Shown here: one piece after another, positions 35,517 to 43,638 of the stretch
Layout: each line of letters opens with the position of its first letter
Numbering within the stretch: position 1 is the stretch's first letter
Source of the DNA: Pseudomonas sp. R28(2017)
GTDB lineage: Bacteria > Pseudomonadota > Gammaproteobacteria > Pseudomonadales > Pseudomonadaceae
Length of the DNA stretch: 64,000 bases
Assembly (NCBI RefSeq): GCF_002112505.1
Contig: NZ_NEHW01000002.1
Location: forward strand, 310,001 to 374,000
Direction: 5' to 3'
Translations under genes and position numbers: made by a program
The notes under the pieces: generated by a model
The model's input: only the letters and a program-made list of their open reading frames with translations
Told to the model about the DNA's origin: nothing
Databases searched by the model: none

Positions 35517-36548
35517 ATGACCGCTTCGACCGACCCTGTTCGCCCGTGCCTGCCCGCCGTACCCGAATGCGACATCGCCCACGACAGCGACCCGCGGGTG
35601 CGCCAGGCCTTCCGCCGTGCGCTGCGCCTGATGGAGCGCGGCATCGCCGTGTTGATTCGCGGCGAGACCGGTACCGGCAAGGAGATCCTCGCCCGCGCCC
35701 TGCATGCCCACAGCCAGCGCCGCGCCGCCCAGCTGGTGGCGCTGAACTGCGCTTCCATCCCCGAGACGCTGATCGAAAGCGAGCTGTTCGGCTACAGCCG
35801 TGGCGCCTTTTCCGGCGCGCTGCCGGGGGGCAAGAAGGGCAAGGTACAGCAGGCCGACGGCGGCACGCTGTTTCTCGATGAAATCGGCGACATGCCCTTC
35901 GAGCAGCAGACCCGCCTGCTGCGGGTGATCGCCGAGCGCGAAGTGACCCCGCTGGGCGCCGAGCGCAGCGTGCCGGTGAACTTCGCCCTGGTCTGCGCCA
36001 CGCACCAGGACCTGGCGGCACGGGTGGCCGATGGCAGCTTCCGTGAAGACCTGTTCTACCGCATCGCCACCGGCGTGGTGGAGCTGCCGCCGCTGCGCGA
36101 GCGCAACGACCGCGGCGAATTGCTGTGCAACATGGTCGCCTACGAGTTGCCAGGCTGCGACCCTCGCCAGGTGCTTGGCGACGTCTGGGCGCTGCTGCTG
36201 GCGCACCCCTGGCCGGGCAACCTGCGCCAGATGCGCGCGGTGGTGCGCTATGCCTGCGCAGTGATGGAAGGCGCGCGCATCCAGCGCAGCGACCTGCCGC
36301 TGGACTTCCTCGGCCAGTGCCAGGCCCCGCGCCCGCTGCCGGCCAACATCACCCCGATCCGCCGCCCGGTGCAGCAGGGCGATGAACGCGCCGACGTGCT
36401 CGACACCCTGCAGGCCTGCCGCTGGAACATGTCCGCCGCTGCCCGCGAGCTGGGCATCTGCCGGCCCTCGCTGTATCGGGTGATGCGCCGGCTGGACATC
36501 CCGCCGCTCAAGGAACAGCTGGCGCTGGGGGCCTGCGGCAGCGCCTGA
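35517..36548 (+). CDS. sigma54-dependent activator lacking an N-terminal sensor domain
   Basis: This 343-aa protein is an AAA+ bacterial enhancer-binding protein. The ATPase core starts within about 30 residues: Walker A GETGTGKE (49-56), the sigma54-contact loop GAFSGA (96-101; usually GAFTGA), and Walker B GGTLFLDE (115-122). The C-terminus has a Fis-type HTH (MSAAARELGICRPSLYRVMRRL). No GAF, PAS or receiver domain is present. The core resembles AcoR-type regulators (recollection, not searched). ATG at 35517 has AAGG 8 bp upstream; a GTG at 35508 is less likely. It is the obvious candidate for the sigma54 promoters at 30182 and 30456. Confidence 0.88.
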   Translation: MTASTDPVRPCLPAVPECDIAHDSDPRVRQAFRRALRLMERGIAVLIRGETGTGKEILARALHAHSQRRAAQLVALNCASIPETLIESELFGYSRGAFSGALPGGKKGKVQQADGGTLFLDEIGDMPFEQQTRLLRVIAEREVTPLGAERSVPVNFALVCATHQDLAARVADGSFREDLFYRIATGVVELPPLRERNDRGELLCNMVAYELPGCDPRQVLGDVWALLLAHPWPGNLRQMRAVVRYACAVMEGARIQRSDLPLDFLGQCQAPRPLPANITPIRRPVQQGDERADVLDTLQACRWNMSAAARELGICRPSLYRVMRRLDIPPLKEQLALGACGSA

Positions 36549-36634
36549 GCCTGTTTTCGTTCGCACATTCGATCAACGCCCTTTGCCATGCAGAGGGCGC
36601 GCCTGGCTACGGCCTTCTGAAAGGACAAATCACC

Positions 36635-37417
36635 ATGAGCAACACTGCCGTGCACGCTGCACTGAACTTCACCCTGGCCGGGCGCACCGCGCTGGTCACC
36701 GGCGCCGCCCGAGGCATCGGCCATGCCATTGCGGCGGCGCTGGGGTATGGCGGGGCGCGGGTCGCCCTGTGCGATCTGGACCCGGACGCCGCCGAACAGG
36801 CCGCAGCACGTTTGCGCGAGCAGGGCGTCGAGGCGGTTGGCGTAGGGGTGGATGTGGCCGATGAGGCGCAGGTGCAGGCGATGGTCGAGCAGGTCGAGGC
36901 GCAGCTGGGCGGTGTCGACATCCTGGTCAACAACGCCGGCATCGTCTCCACCGCACCGCTGCTGGAACTGACCACAGCGGAGTGGAACCGGGTGATGGCG
37001 ATCGACCTCAACAGCGTGTTCTTCTGCGCCAAGGCGGTATTGCCGGGCATGATGGCGCGGCGCGACGGGCGCATCATCAATATCGCCTCGGTGGCCGGCA
37101 AACGGGGCGGCGGGCTGTTGGGCAACAGCTGCTATGCAGCGGCCAAGGGCGCGGTAATCGCCCTGACCAAGGGCCTGGCGCGTGAGGCGGGGCCTTACGA
37201 CATCACGGTCAATGCCGTGTCACCTGCATTGACCGATACCGAGATGACCAGCGTGCTCGCGCCGCACGCAAGGGCTCAGGTGCTGGCGCAGATGCCGCTG
37301 GGGCGGGCGGGGACACCGCGGGACATCGCGGCGGCGGTGTGCTTCCTGGCGTCGGCCGAGGCGGGGTTCGTGACCGGGGAAATCATGGATGTGGATGGTG
37401 GCTTCATGCGTGACTGA
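36635..37417 (+). CDS. SDR-family oxidoreductase
   Basis: This 260-aa classical SDR has LVTGAARGIGHAIAAAL, an acidic LCDLD after the second strand (NAD-type), NNAGIV, and catalytic SCYAAAK. It lies 86 bp downstream of the sigma54 activator on the same strand, with an AAGGA site before the ATG. It is distinct from the SDR at 33461 and may act on another hydroxyl or on the opposite stereoisomer (inference). A weak hairpin GGGGGC/GCCCCC lies at 37427-37447 downstream. Confidence 0.87.
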   Translation: MSNTAVHAALNFTLAGRTALVTGAARGIGHAIAAALGYGGARVALCDLDPDAAEQAAARLREQGVEAVGVGVDVADEAQVQAMVEQVEAQLGGVDILVNNAGIVSTAPLLELTTAEWNRVMAIDLNSVFFCAKAVLPGMMARRDGRIINIASVAGKRGGGLLGNSCYAAAKGAVIALTKGLAREAGPYDITVNAVSPALTDTEMTSVLAPHARAQVLAQMPLGRAGTPRDIAAAVCFLASAEAGFVTGEIMDVDGGFMRD

Positions 37418-37454
37418 TAGAGGGTAGGGGGCCGTAACGCAGCCCCCGGGCATC

Positions 37455-38414
37455 TCAAGCCTGCCAGATCCCTTTGCCCGCCAACCGCTCCCGGTCATGG
37501 GGCTGGTTGAAGTCCTGCAGCGGGCCTTTTGGCACGATGCCGTTCGGGTTGATGGTCTTGTGGCTCATGTAATAGTGCTTCTGGATGTGCTCCATGTTCA
37601 CTGTACTGGCCACGCCCGGCCACTGGTACAGCTCACGCAGCCAGTTGGACAGGTTGTGGTAGTCGCTCAGGCGGCGCAGGTTGCACTTGAAGTGGCCATG
37701 GTAGACCGCGTCGAAGCGCACCAGGGTGGTGAACAGCCGCACATCGGCTTCGGTCAGGTATTCGCCGGCCAGGTAGCGATTGCGGCCCAGCAGGTCTTCC
37801 AGATGATCCAGTTCGTTGAACACCTCATCGAAGGCCGCCTCGTAGGCGTCCTGGGTGGTGGCGAAGCCTGTGCGGTACACGCCGTTGTTCACCGCCGGGT
37901 AGATGCGTTCGTTCAGTGTTTCGATGGCCGGGCGCAGTGGCTCTGGGTAAAGGTCCAGGGTGTTGCCGGTCAGTTCGTTGAACGCGCTGTTGAAGATGCG
38001 GATGATCTCGGACGACTCGTTGTTGACGATGCGCTTCTCTTGCTTGTCCCACAGCACGGGCACGGTCACCCGGCCGGTGTAGTGCGGGTCGTCCTGGGTG
38101 TAGCGCTGGTGCAGGTACTGCAGGGCGTCGAGGTGGTCGCCGGTGGAGCCTTGCTGCGTGTCGAAGGTCCAGCCATGGTCCTGCATCAGCCAGCTGACCA
38201 CCGACACGTCGATCAGCGGCTCCAGGCCTTTGAGGGCGCGCAGGATCAGGGTGCGGTGGGCCCATGGGCAGGCCAGCGAGACGTACAGGTGGTAGCGACC
38301 GGCCTCTGGAGCGGGCAGCTGATTGCGGCGCTGGGCGTTTTCGCGTTTGAAGGTGCCGTCCTTGCCGTTTTCATACCACTGGTCGTGCCAGCGGCCGTCG
38401 ATCAAAAGGCCCAT
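37455..38414 (-). CDS. yqjG: glutathionyl-hydroquinone reductase (YqjG/PcpF-like)
   Basis: This Xi-class glutathione transferase reduces glutathionyl-hydroquinones, releasing free hydroquinone. The protein is 319 aa. The thioredoxin-like N-terminal domain carries SLACPWAHRTLI, with the catalytic Cys of the CPWAHR motif, and the C-terminal helical GST domain is complete. The conserved RNQL and EYLTEADVRLFTTLVRFD segments are also present. A perfect inverted repeat lies just upstream of its start region (38473-38519). It appears to be core rather than part of the neighbouring island. Confidence 0.92.
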   Translation of the reverse strand: MGLLIDGRWHDQWYENGKDGTFKRENAQRRNQLPAPEAGRYHLYVSLACPWAHRTLILRALKGLEPLIDVSVVSWLMQDHGWTFDTQQGSTGDHLDALQYLHQRYTQDDPHYTGRVTVPVLWDKQEKRIVNNESSEIIRIFNSAFNELTGNTLDLYPEPLRPAIETLNERIYPAVNNGVYRTGFATTQDAYEAAFDEVFNELDHLEDLLGRNRYLAGEYLTEADVRLFTTLVRFDAVYHGHFKCNLRRLSDYHNLSNWLRELYQWPGVASTVNMEHIQKHYYMSHKTINPNGIVPKGPLQDFNQPHDRERLAGKGIWQA

Positions 38415-38472
38415 GGTGAGCTCCTCGGAAACAAAAGTGTTTGTCGTTGGAGCCCAGTCTAGGGGAAATCGT

Positions 38473-38519
38473 TCGAATAACTAACGCAAAGAATGCCCTT
38501 TTACTATCTAGTTATTCGA
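38473..38519. promoter_or_regulatory. inverted repeat upstream of yqjG
   Basis: TCGAATAACTA (38473-38483) and TAGTTATTCGA (38509-38519) are a perfect 11-bp inverted pair with a 25-bp AT-rich spacer. The right arm covers the ybiB stop codon (38508-38510). It could be an operator for yqjG or a stem in the ybiB transcript. Confidence 0.5.
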
Positions 38520-39512
38520 TTGGTCTCGTGTGGCCCAGTAACCCCGCGCGGTGGCAAACGCCTGTTCGCCATCCTGGCCCAGGCCACGCAGCGCCAGGGC
38601 CATGGTCGCGACCACAGCCATTTCGCCGTAGCTGTCTTCGGCCTCGCCGTGCCAGACCGCCAGCAACTGCTCGGGCTGCAGGCTCGGTGGTTTCACGTGG
38701 CGGCGTTCGCTCAGTGCCGGCCATTCCTCGTCCCAGGCTTCGCCTGCGCGGGTGCCGTAGAGGTGGCTGATGACATCGGGGTTGACCTCGATCTCGCCGC
38801 CATCGCCCTTGATCACCACGGCGTGGTCGCCGAGCAGGCGGCTGGCTTCGCGGTGCACCGCCTGGTAGCCGGGGTGGAAGATGCTCTGCAGGCCGCATCG
38901 CGCCCCCAGCGGATTGAGCACCCGCGCCAGGGAGTGGATGGGCGAGCGCAGGCCCAGCGTGTTGCGCAGGTCGATCATCCGCTGCAGCTGCGGCGCCCAG
39001 TCGTGCAGCGGGGCGAAGGCCAGGCGCTGTTGGTCGAGGGCCTGGCTGACCGCTGCCCAGTCGCGGCACAGGGGGATCTGCAGCAGTGCCAGCAATTGTT
39101 CGGTATACATGCGCCCGGCGGTGTGCGCGCCGCCGCCGTGCATGAGGATGCGCACGCCATTGGCGGCCAGGCACTTGGCGCTGAGCAGGTACCAGGGCAA
39201 GTGGCGCTTCTTGCCGGCATAGGTCGGCCAGTCTATATCCACGTCGATACGTGGCGCCTGCAGGTGCGCACGCAGGGCTTCGGTGAAGCCGGCGAGCTCT
39301 TCGGCGCTTTCTTCCTTGTGCCGCAGCAGCATCAGGAAGGCACCCAGCTGGGTGTCTTCGACCTTGCCTTCGAGCAGCAGGGTCATGGCGGCGCGGGCTT
39401 CCTCGCGGGTCAGGCCGCGGGCGCCGCGTTTGCCTTTGCCAAGGATGCGCACGAATTCGGCGAACGGGTGTTCGGCCGGGGTTTCCAGGGTCAGCGGACG
39501 GGCGTCGGTCAT
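38508..39512 (-). CDS. ybiB: YbiB/TrpD2 family protein
   Basis: This 334-aa protein belongs to the TrpD2 branch of the nucleoside phosphorylase/anthranilate phosphoribosyltransferase fold. E. coli YbiB binds nucleic acids and is linked to the SOS response, and lacks TrpD activity. The family core seen is GLTREEARAAMTLLLEGKVEDTQLGAFLMLLR and MHGGGAHTAGRMYTEQLL. The start is ATG at 39512, overlapping the tusE stop by 4 bp, so it is co-translated with the sulfur-relay genes. Confidence 0.88.
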   Translation of the reverse strand: MTDARPLTLETPAEHPFAEFVRILGKGKRGARGLTREEARAAMTLLLEGKVEDTQLGAFLMLLRHKEESAEELAGFTEALRAHLQAPRIDVDIDWPTYAGKKRHLPWYLLSAKCLAANGVRILMHGGGAHTAGRMYTEQLLALLQIPLCRDWAAVSQALDQQRLAFAPLHDWAPQLQRMIDLRNTLGLRSPIHSLARVLNPLGARCGLQSIFHPGYQAVHREASRLLGDHAVVIKGDGGEIEVNPDVISHLYGTRAGEAWDEEWPALSERRHVKPPSLQPEQLLAVWHGEAEDSYGEMAVVATMALALRGLGQDGEQAFATARGYWATRDQSNN

Positions 39513-39844
39513 ATGCAATTGGTCGGCTTGGGCAGGCCCGCCAGCTTGGCGGCGAGTTTGGCGGGGGTGCCGTTGAACAGGCGGTTGAGGTGCGGGCTGT
39601 TGCCCTTTTCCGTGCCCAGCTTGAGCGCGGTGTACTTGATCAGCGGGCGGGTGGCCGGCGACAGCTGGTATTCGTCGTAAAACTGGCGCAGCAGTTCGAG
39701 GATTTCCCAGTGGTCGGCGGTCAGGGCGATGCTTTCGCGCTCGGCCAGGGCCTCGGCGACCGGGTGCGACCAGTCTTGCAGGTCGACCAGGAAGCCGTCC
39801 TTGTCCAGGGCGATGGCGCGATCGCCAACGTTCAGCGTACTCAT
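39509..39844 (-). CDS. tusE: TusE, sulfur relay protein (DsrC family)
   Basis: TusE accepts persulfide sulfur from TusBCD and passes it to MnmA for tRNA 2-thiolation. The protein is 111 aa and ends PTNCI; the penultimate Cys110 is the sulfur carrier. The core HWEILELLRQFYDEYQLSPATRPLIKY is intact. The gene overlaps ybiB and tusB by 4 bp each. Confidence 0.95.
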   Translation of the reverse strand: MSTLNVGDRAIALDKDGFLVDLQDWSHPVAEALAERESIALTADHWEILELLRQFYDEYQLSPATRPLIKYTALKLGTEKGNSPHLNRLFNGTPAKLAAKLAGLPKPTNCI

Positions 39845-40137
39845 AGCCAGCTGTTGACCTTGTCGTAGTGCAGCGACAGCTCGACGAACGCCTGGTAGTC
39901 CACGGCCTTGGCCAGCGCGCTGCTGATGGCGCGGGCCTGCAGGTCTTCGTCGAGGGCGAACAGGCGCTGAGCCAGGTTGGCAGCCTGCAGCTGGCGCTGG
40001 GTGTCGCTACCCTCGCGCAGGGCATAGACCGCATCGCCGCACAGCAGCACGCCGTCGTCGGCGCCCAGCAGGCGCAGGCAGCTGTCCAGGCGCTCGTCGC
40101 CGAACGGGGAGTGGGATAACACGTGCAGGGTTGGCAT
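39841..40137 (-). CDS. tusB: TusB, sulfur relay protein (DsrH family)
   Basis: TusB is the structural subunit of the TusBCD heterohexamer. The protein is 98 aa, starting MPTLHVLSHSPFGDERLDSCLRLL and ending YDKVNSWL, both family-typical. It overlaps tusC by 1 bp and tusE by 4 bp. Confidence 0.92.
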   Translation of the reverse strand: MPTLHVLSHSPFGDERLDSCLRLLGADDGVLLCGDAVYALREGSDTQRQLQAANLAQRLFALDEDLQARAISSALAKAVDYQAFVELSLHYDKVNSWL

Positions 40138-40496
40138 CAGAGCGTCACCACTTGGTCGTAACGGGCAATCAGGGCTTGCAGGGCGGTATCGTCCAGCACC
40201 TCCACCGGCAGTGCCAGGCCATCGGCGGCCAAGCCACGGCGTGCCAGGCTGTGCTGGCAGGCGAACAGTGCTTCGACGCCGAACATAGGCAGCGCCTGCA
40301 GGTTGGCGGCAAGGTTCTTCTGCTCCACGGCGGCCGGTTGCTGGCCGGGCGCCAGCTGGAACACGCCGTCATCGAGGAACAGCATGGCCAGCGGCAGGTC
40401 GAAGGCGCCGCCGGCCAGGGCGATGTCCAGCGCTTCGCGGGCGGACGGGCCGTTCCACGGTGCCTGGCGGCTGATGATCAACAGGGATTTGGCCAT
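40137..40496 (-). CDS. tusC: TusC, sulfur relay protein (DsrF family)
   Basis: TusC is a 119-aa DsrE-fold subunit of the TusBCD complex. It starts MAKSLLIISRQAPWNGPSAREALDIAL, the conserved entry of the family. ATG at 40496 is chosen; upstream in-frame sequence belongs to the tusD coding region. It is directly downstream of tusD. Confidence 0.94.
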   Translation of the reverse strand: MAKSLLIISRQAPWNGPSAREALDIALAGGAFDLPLAMLFLDDGVFQLAPGQQPAAVEQKNLAANLQALPMFGVEALFACQHSLARRGLAADGLALPVEVLDDTALQALIARYDQVVTL

Positions 40497-40497
40497 T

Positions 40498-40890
40498 TCA
40501 GTCGCCTCCGAAGCAGACCAGGCGGTCGGCAGTTTGCGCGGCTTCATGCAGCTGGCCGAGGCCAGACAGTTCCCACGGCTTGGGCAGGTTCACCGCCGGG
40601 CGCTGGTAGCGGCTGGCTTCGGCCTCATCGAGCACGCCACGGCGCAGGGCGGCGGCGATGCACACCACCGCGTCGAGCCGGTTGATTTCGATGAAGGCCC
40701 GCCATTGGGCGGCGATGTCCTGCTCATCCTGAGGCGCGACCACGTTGGCCGAGGCGCTGTGCACCCCGTCCTGATAGAAGAACAGCCGGGCAATCTCATG
40801 CCCGCCAGCCAGCACCGCCTCGGCGAAGCGCAGGGCGCGGCGCGAGGAGGGCGCATGGGCCGGGGAAAAAACCGCGATAGCGAATTTCAT
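40498..40890 (-). CDS. tusD: TusD, sulfurtransferase subunit (DsrE family)
   Basis: TusD carries the persulfide in TusBCD. The protein is 130 aa with the catalytic Cys77 in RLDAVVCIAAALRRG. The start is ATG at 40890 (MKFAIAVFSPAHAP). It heads the tusDCBE-ybiB operon; a hairpin upstream (40929-40958) separates it from the permease gene. Confidence 0.95.
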   Translation of the reverse strand: MKFAIAVFSPAHAPSSRRALRFAEAVLAGGHEIARLFFYQDGVHSASANVVAPQDEQDIAAQWRAFIEINRLDAVVCIAAALRRGVLDEAEASRYQRPAVNLPKPWELSGLGQLHEAAQTADRLVCFGGD

Positions 40891-40928
40891 GGACAACTCG
40901 TGCAAGGGAATGCCGCCATGATAAAGCA

Positions 40929-40958
40929 AAAAAGCCCGCGCAAGTGGGCGCGGGCTTT
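40929..40958 (-). terminator. terminator after the permease gene
   Basis: AAAGCCCGCGC-aagtgg-GCGCGGGCTTT forms an 11-bp stem. On the minus strand it is followed by TTTGCTTTAT, so it ends the permease transcript before tusD. Confidence 0.85.
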
Positions 40959-40978
40959 GTCGGCAGGGCAGGCGCGGA

Positions 40979-42358
40979 TCAGGCGTTTTCTTTGCTCTCC
41001 GGCAAGAACCAGTTCAGCAGCAGGGCGCAGATGCCGCCGGTCGCCACACCCGACTCCAGCACATTGCGGATCGCCGCCGGCATGTGCGCGAGGAATTCCG
41101 GCACCTGTGCCACACCCAGGCCCAACGCCAGCGACACGGCGATGATCAGCAGGGCACGACGGTCCAGGCGGGTACTGGCCAGAATGTTGATGCCCGACGC
41201 GGCAACCGCACCGAACATGACCATGGCCGCGCCACCCAGCACCGGCTCGGGCACTGCCTGAATCACACCGGCCACGCTCGGGAACAGGCCCAGCAGCACC
41301 AGCATCACGGCAATCCAGATACCGATGTGGCGGCTGGCAATACCGGTCAGCTGAATCACACCGTTGTTCTGGGCGAAGATCGAGCTGGGGAAGGTGTTGA
41401 ACAGGCCGGCCAGCAGCGAGTTGGCACCGTTGACCAGCACGCCGCCCTTGATGCGCGACATCCACAGCGGGCCTTCGACCGGCTGGCGCGAGACCTTGCT
41501 GGTGGCGGTGACGTCACCGATGGCTTCCAGCGAAGTCACCAGGTAGATCACCAGCATCGGAATGAACAGCGCCCAGGAGAAGCCCAGGCCGAAGTGCAGC
41601 GGCATCGGCACCTGGAACAGCGCGGCCTCGTGCATGCCGGTGAAGTCCAGGCGGCCAAGGTAGCCGGCCAGGGCATAGCCGACCGCCAGGGCGATGACGA
41701 TGGCGCAGCTGCGCATCCACACCACCGGAATGCGGTTGAGGATCACGATCACCGCCAGCACGGCGCCCGACAGCAGCAGGTTTTCGCCGTTGGCGAAGGT
41801 GCCATTGGCCATGGCGCCGAAGCCGCCACCCATGCTGATCAGGCCGACTTTGATCAGGGTGAGGCCGATCATCAGTACGACGATACCGGTCACCAGCGGG
41901 GTGATCAGGCGTTTGACGAACGGCAGGATGCGCGACACCCCCATCTCGACGAAGGAGCCTGCGATCACCACGCCGAAGATCGCCGCCATCACGCTTTCGA
42001 CCGGCGTGCCTTGCTTGACCATCAGCGCACCACCGGCAATCAGCGGCCCGACGAAGTTGAAGCTGGTGCCCTGCACGATCAGCAGCCCGGCACCGAACGG
42101 GCCGAAGCGCTTGCACTGGACGAAGGTGGCGATACCGGAGATCACCAGCGACATGGAGACGATGAGGTTGGTATCGCGAGCCGAAACCCCCAGCGCCTGG
42201 CAGATCAGCAGGCCTGGGGTGACGATCGGCACGATGATCGCCAGCAGGTGCTGCAGGGCTGCCAGCAGGCCGATCAACAGCCGTGGCTTGTCCTCGAGGC
42301 CAAGTACCAGTTCGTTGGCAGGCGCCGCCGCGCCTGGGCTGTGTTCGTGTGAGCTCAT
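40979..42358 (-). CDS. NCS2-family xanthine/urate-type permease
   Basis: This 459-aa inner membrane protein has about 12-14 hydrophobic segments. The NCS2 signature QNNGVIQLTGIASRHIG closely matches the xanthine/urate branch (XanQ/UacT) rather than uracil permeases. The GTSFNFVGPLIAGG and TSLEAIGDVTATSKVS segments are the other conserved substrate-site regions. It transports a purine base with protons by family; which base is not certain. It appears to be a single-gene unit with its own terminator. Confidence 0.85.
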   Translation of the reverse strand: MSSHEHSPGAAAPANELVLGLEDKPRLLIGLLAALQHLLAIIVPIVTPGLLICQALGVSARDTNLIVSMSLVISGIATFVQCKRFGPFGAGLLIVQGTSFNFVGPLIAGGALMVKQGTPVESVMAAIFGVVIAGSFVEMGVSRILPFVKRLITPLVTGIVVLMIGLTLIKVGLISMGGGFGAMANGTFANGENLLLSGAVLAVIVILNRIPVVWMRSCAIVIALAVGYALAGYLGRLDFTGMHEAALFQVPMPLHFGLGFSWALFIPMLVIYLVTSLEAIGDVTATSKVSRQPVEGPLWMSRIKGGVLVNGANSLLAGLFNTFPSSIFAQNNGVIQLTGIASRHIGIWIAVMLVLLGLFPSVAGVIQAVPEPVLGGAAMVMFGAVAASGINILASTRLDRRALLIIAVSLALGLGVAQVPEFLAHMPAAIRNVLESGVATGGICALLLNWFLPESKENA

Positions 42359-42631
42359 CGGTGAAGCTGCCCCGGAAGAAAAAAGGAGCGCATTCTACGG
42401 GCAGAAGGGCGATTGCGGTAGGGGAAGGCACGATGGCGGCATGATCGCCGACCATTTGCCTTGTTTTCTGACTTTTAAGTCAGTGTTTGGGGTGGGATTT
42501 GAGGAGGGAGAGGGAGGCTGGCAGTTGTTCGTCGGGCGCTGACCCCCTCAAGGCGAACACCCTGCAGCCCACCACATTTCCAGCGCACAAAGAAAAGCCC
42601 GCCGAAGCGGGCTTTCTCAATCAGCAATCAA
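42359..42631. other. intergenic region between permease and BI-1 genes
   Basis: This 273-bp gap holds the permease promoter on the left and a terminator hairpin (AAAGCCCGC-cgaa-GCGGGCTTT, 42594-42615) for the minus-strand BI-1 gene on the right. No gene is supported in it. Confidence 0.6.
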
Positions 42632-43303
42632 TCAGTCATCACGACCCATGATGCCAAACAGTTGCAGCAAGCTGATGAACAGGTTGTAGATCGATACATA
42701 CAGGCTGATGGTCGCCATGATGTAGTTACGCTCGCCCCCATGAATGATCGCGCTGGTCTGGAACAGAATGCAGACCGACGAGAACAGCACGAAGCCAGCG
42801 CTGATCGCCAGTTGCAGGCCGCTGATCTGGAAGAAGAAGCTGGCCACCACCGCACCCAGCAGGACAAAGAAGCCAGCGGTGATGAAGCCGCTGAGGAAGC
42901 TCATGTCCTTGCGGGTGATCAGCACATAGGCCGACAGACCCCCGAACACCAGTGCGGTCATGGCAAACGCCGAGCTGACCACTTCGGCGCCACCGGCCAT
43001 GCCCAGGTAGCGGTTGAGGATCGGGCCGAGAATGAAGCCCATGAAACCGGTAAGGGCAAAGGTAGACACCAGGCCCCAGACCGAATCACGCAGTTTGGCA
43101 GTGAGGAAGAACAGACCGTAGAAGCCGATCAGCACGACGAACACGTTCGGGTAACCGACGCGCATCTGCTGGGCGACGAAGGCCATGACACCGCTGAAGG
43201 CGAGGGTGAGAGCCAGCAGGCTGTACGTGTTACGCAGGACCTTGCTGACCTCCTGCTGCTCGGCTTGCTGGCCGTGGTGTACGGCATAATCCTGTTCGCG
43301 CAT
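42632..43303 (-). CDS. Bax inhibitor-1/YccA family membrane protein
   Basis: This 223-aa protein has seven predicted membrane segments. Family features are the N-terminal VLRNTYSLLALTLAFSG, the FALTGFMGFILGP helix, and the C-terminal SLYVSIYNLFISLLQLFGIMGRDD. E. coli YccA modulates FtsH; other members conduct calcium. The function here is by family. ATG at 43303 matches the conserved MREQDYAVHHG start, and the longer frame upstream runs into tRNA-Ser. The gene next to it in the other direction is tRNA-Ser. Confidence 0.9.
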   Translation of the reverse strand: MREQDYAVHHGQQAEQQEVSKVLRNTYSLLALTLAFSGVMAFVAQQMRVGYPNVFVVLIGFYGLFFLTAKLRDSVWGLVSTFALTGFMGFILGPILNRYLGMAGGAEVVSSAFAMTALVFGGLSAYVLITRKDMSFLSGFITAGFFVLLGAVVASFFFQISGLQLAISAGFVLFSSVCILFQTSAIIHGGERNYIMATISLYVSIYNLFISLLQLFGIMGRDD

Positions 43304-43435
43304 GGCGACACTCCTTATGGAACCGTGGTTTGAGACGTTCAGATGCAAGCAGTCTAACAGAGGCTCGGGAACCCGCGACACAGAGAGTTTGACAGCGTGT
43401 TTCATTACGGTATTATGGCGGCCGCAAAACGAGCT

Positions 43436-43523
43436 GGAAGCGTGGCCGAGTGGTTTAAGGCAACGGTCTTGAAAACCGTCGATGGGCAACTATCCTAGAG
43501 TTCGAATCTCTACGCTTCCGCCA
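43436..43523 (+). tRNA. tRNA-Ser(UGA)
   Basis: The acceptor stem is GGAAGCG paired with CGCTTCC, the anticodon loop is CTTGAAA (anticodon TGA at 43470-43472), and a long variable arm is present as expected for serine tRNA. The T loop is GTTCGAATC and CCA is encoded. A terminator follows. Confidence 0.97.
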
Positions 43524-43534
43524 CATTATTCAGC

Positions 43535-43562
43535 AAAAGCCCCGATTATTCGGGGCTTTTGC
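43535..43562 (+). terminator. terminator after tRNA-Ser
   Basis: AAAAGCCCCG-attatt-CGGGGCTTTT is a perfect 10-bp stem with a T-run, placed 11 bp past the CCA end. Confidence 0.9.
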
Positions 43563-43638
43563 GTTTCTGGTATGGGACGTCCCCAAAATTACCGCAAAGG
43601 GATGCCTCTTCAAAAGCCTGGGGTGATCAGGCCCTCAC

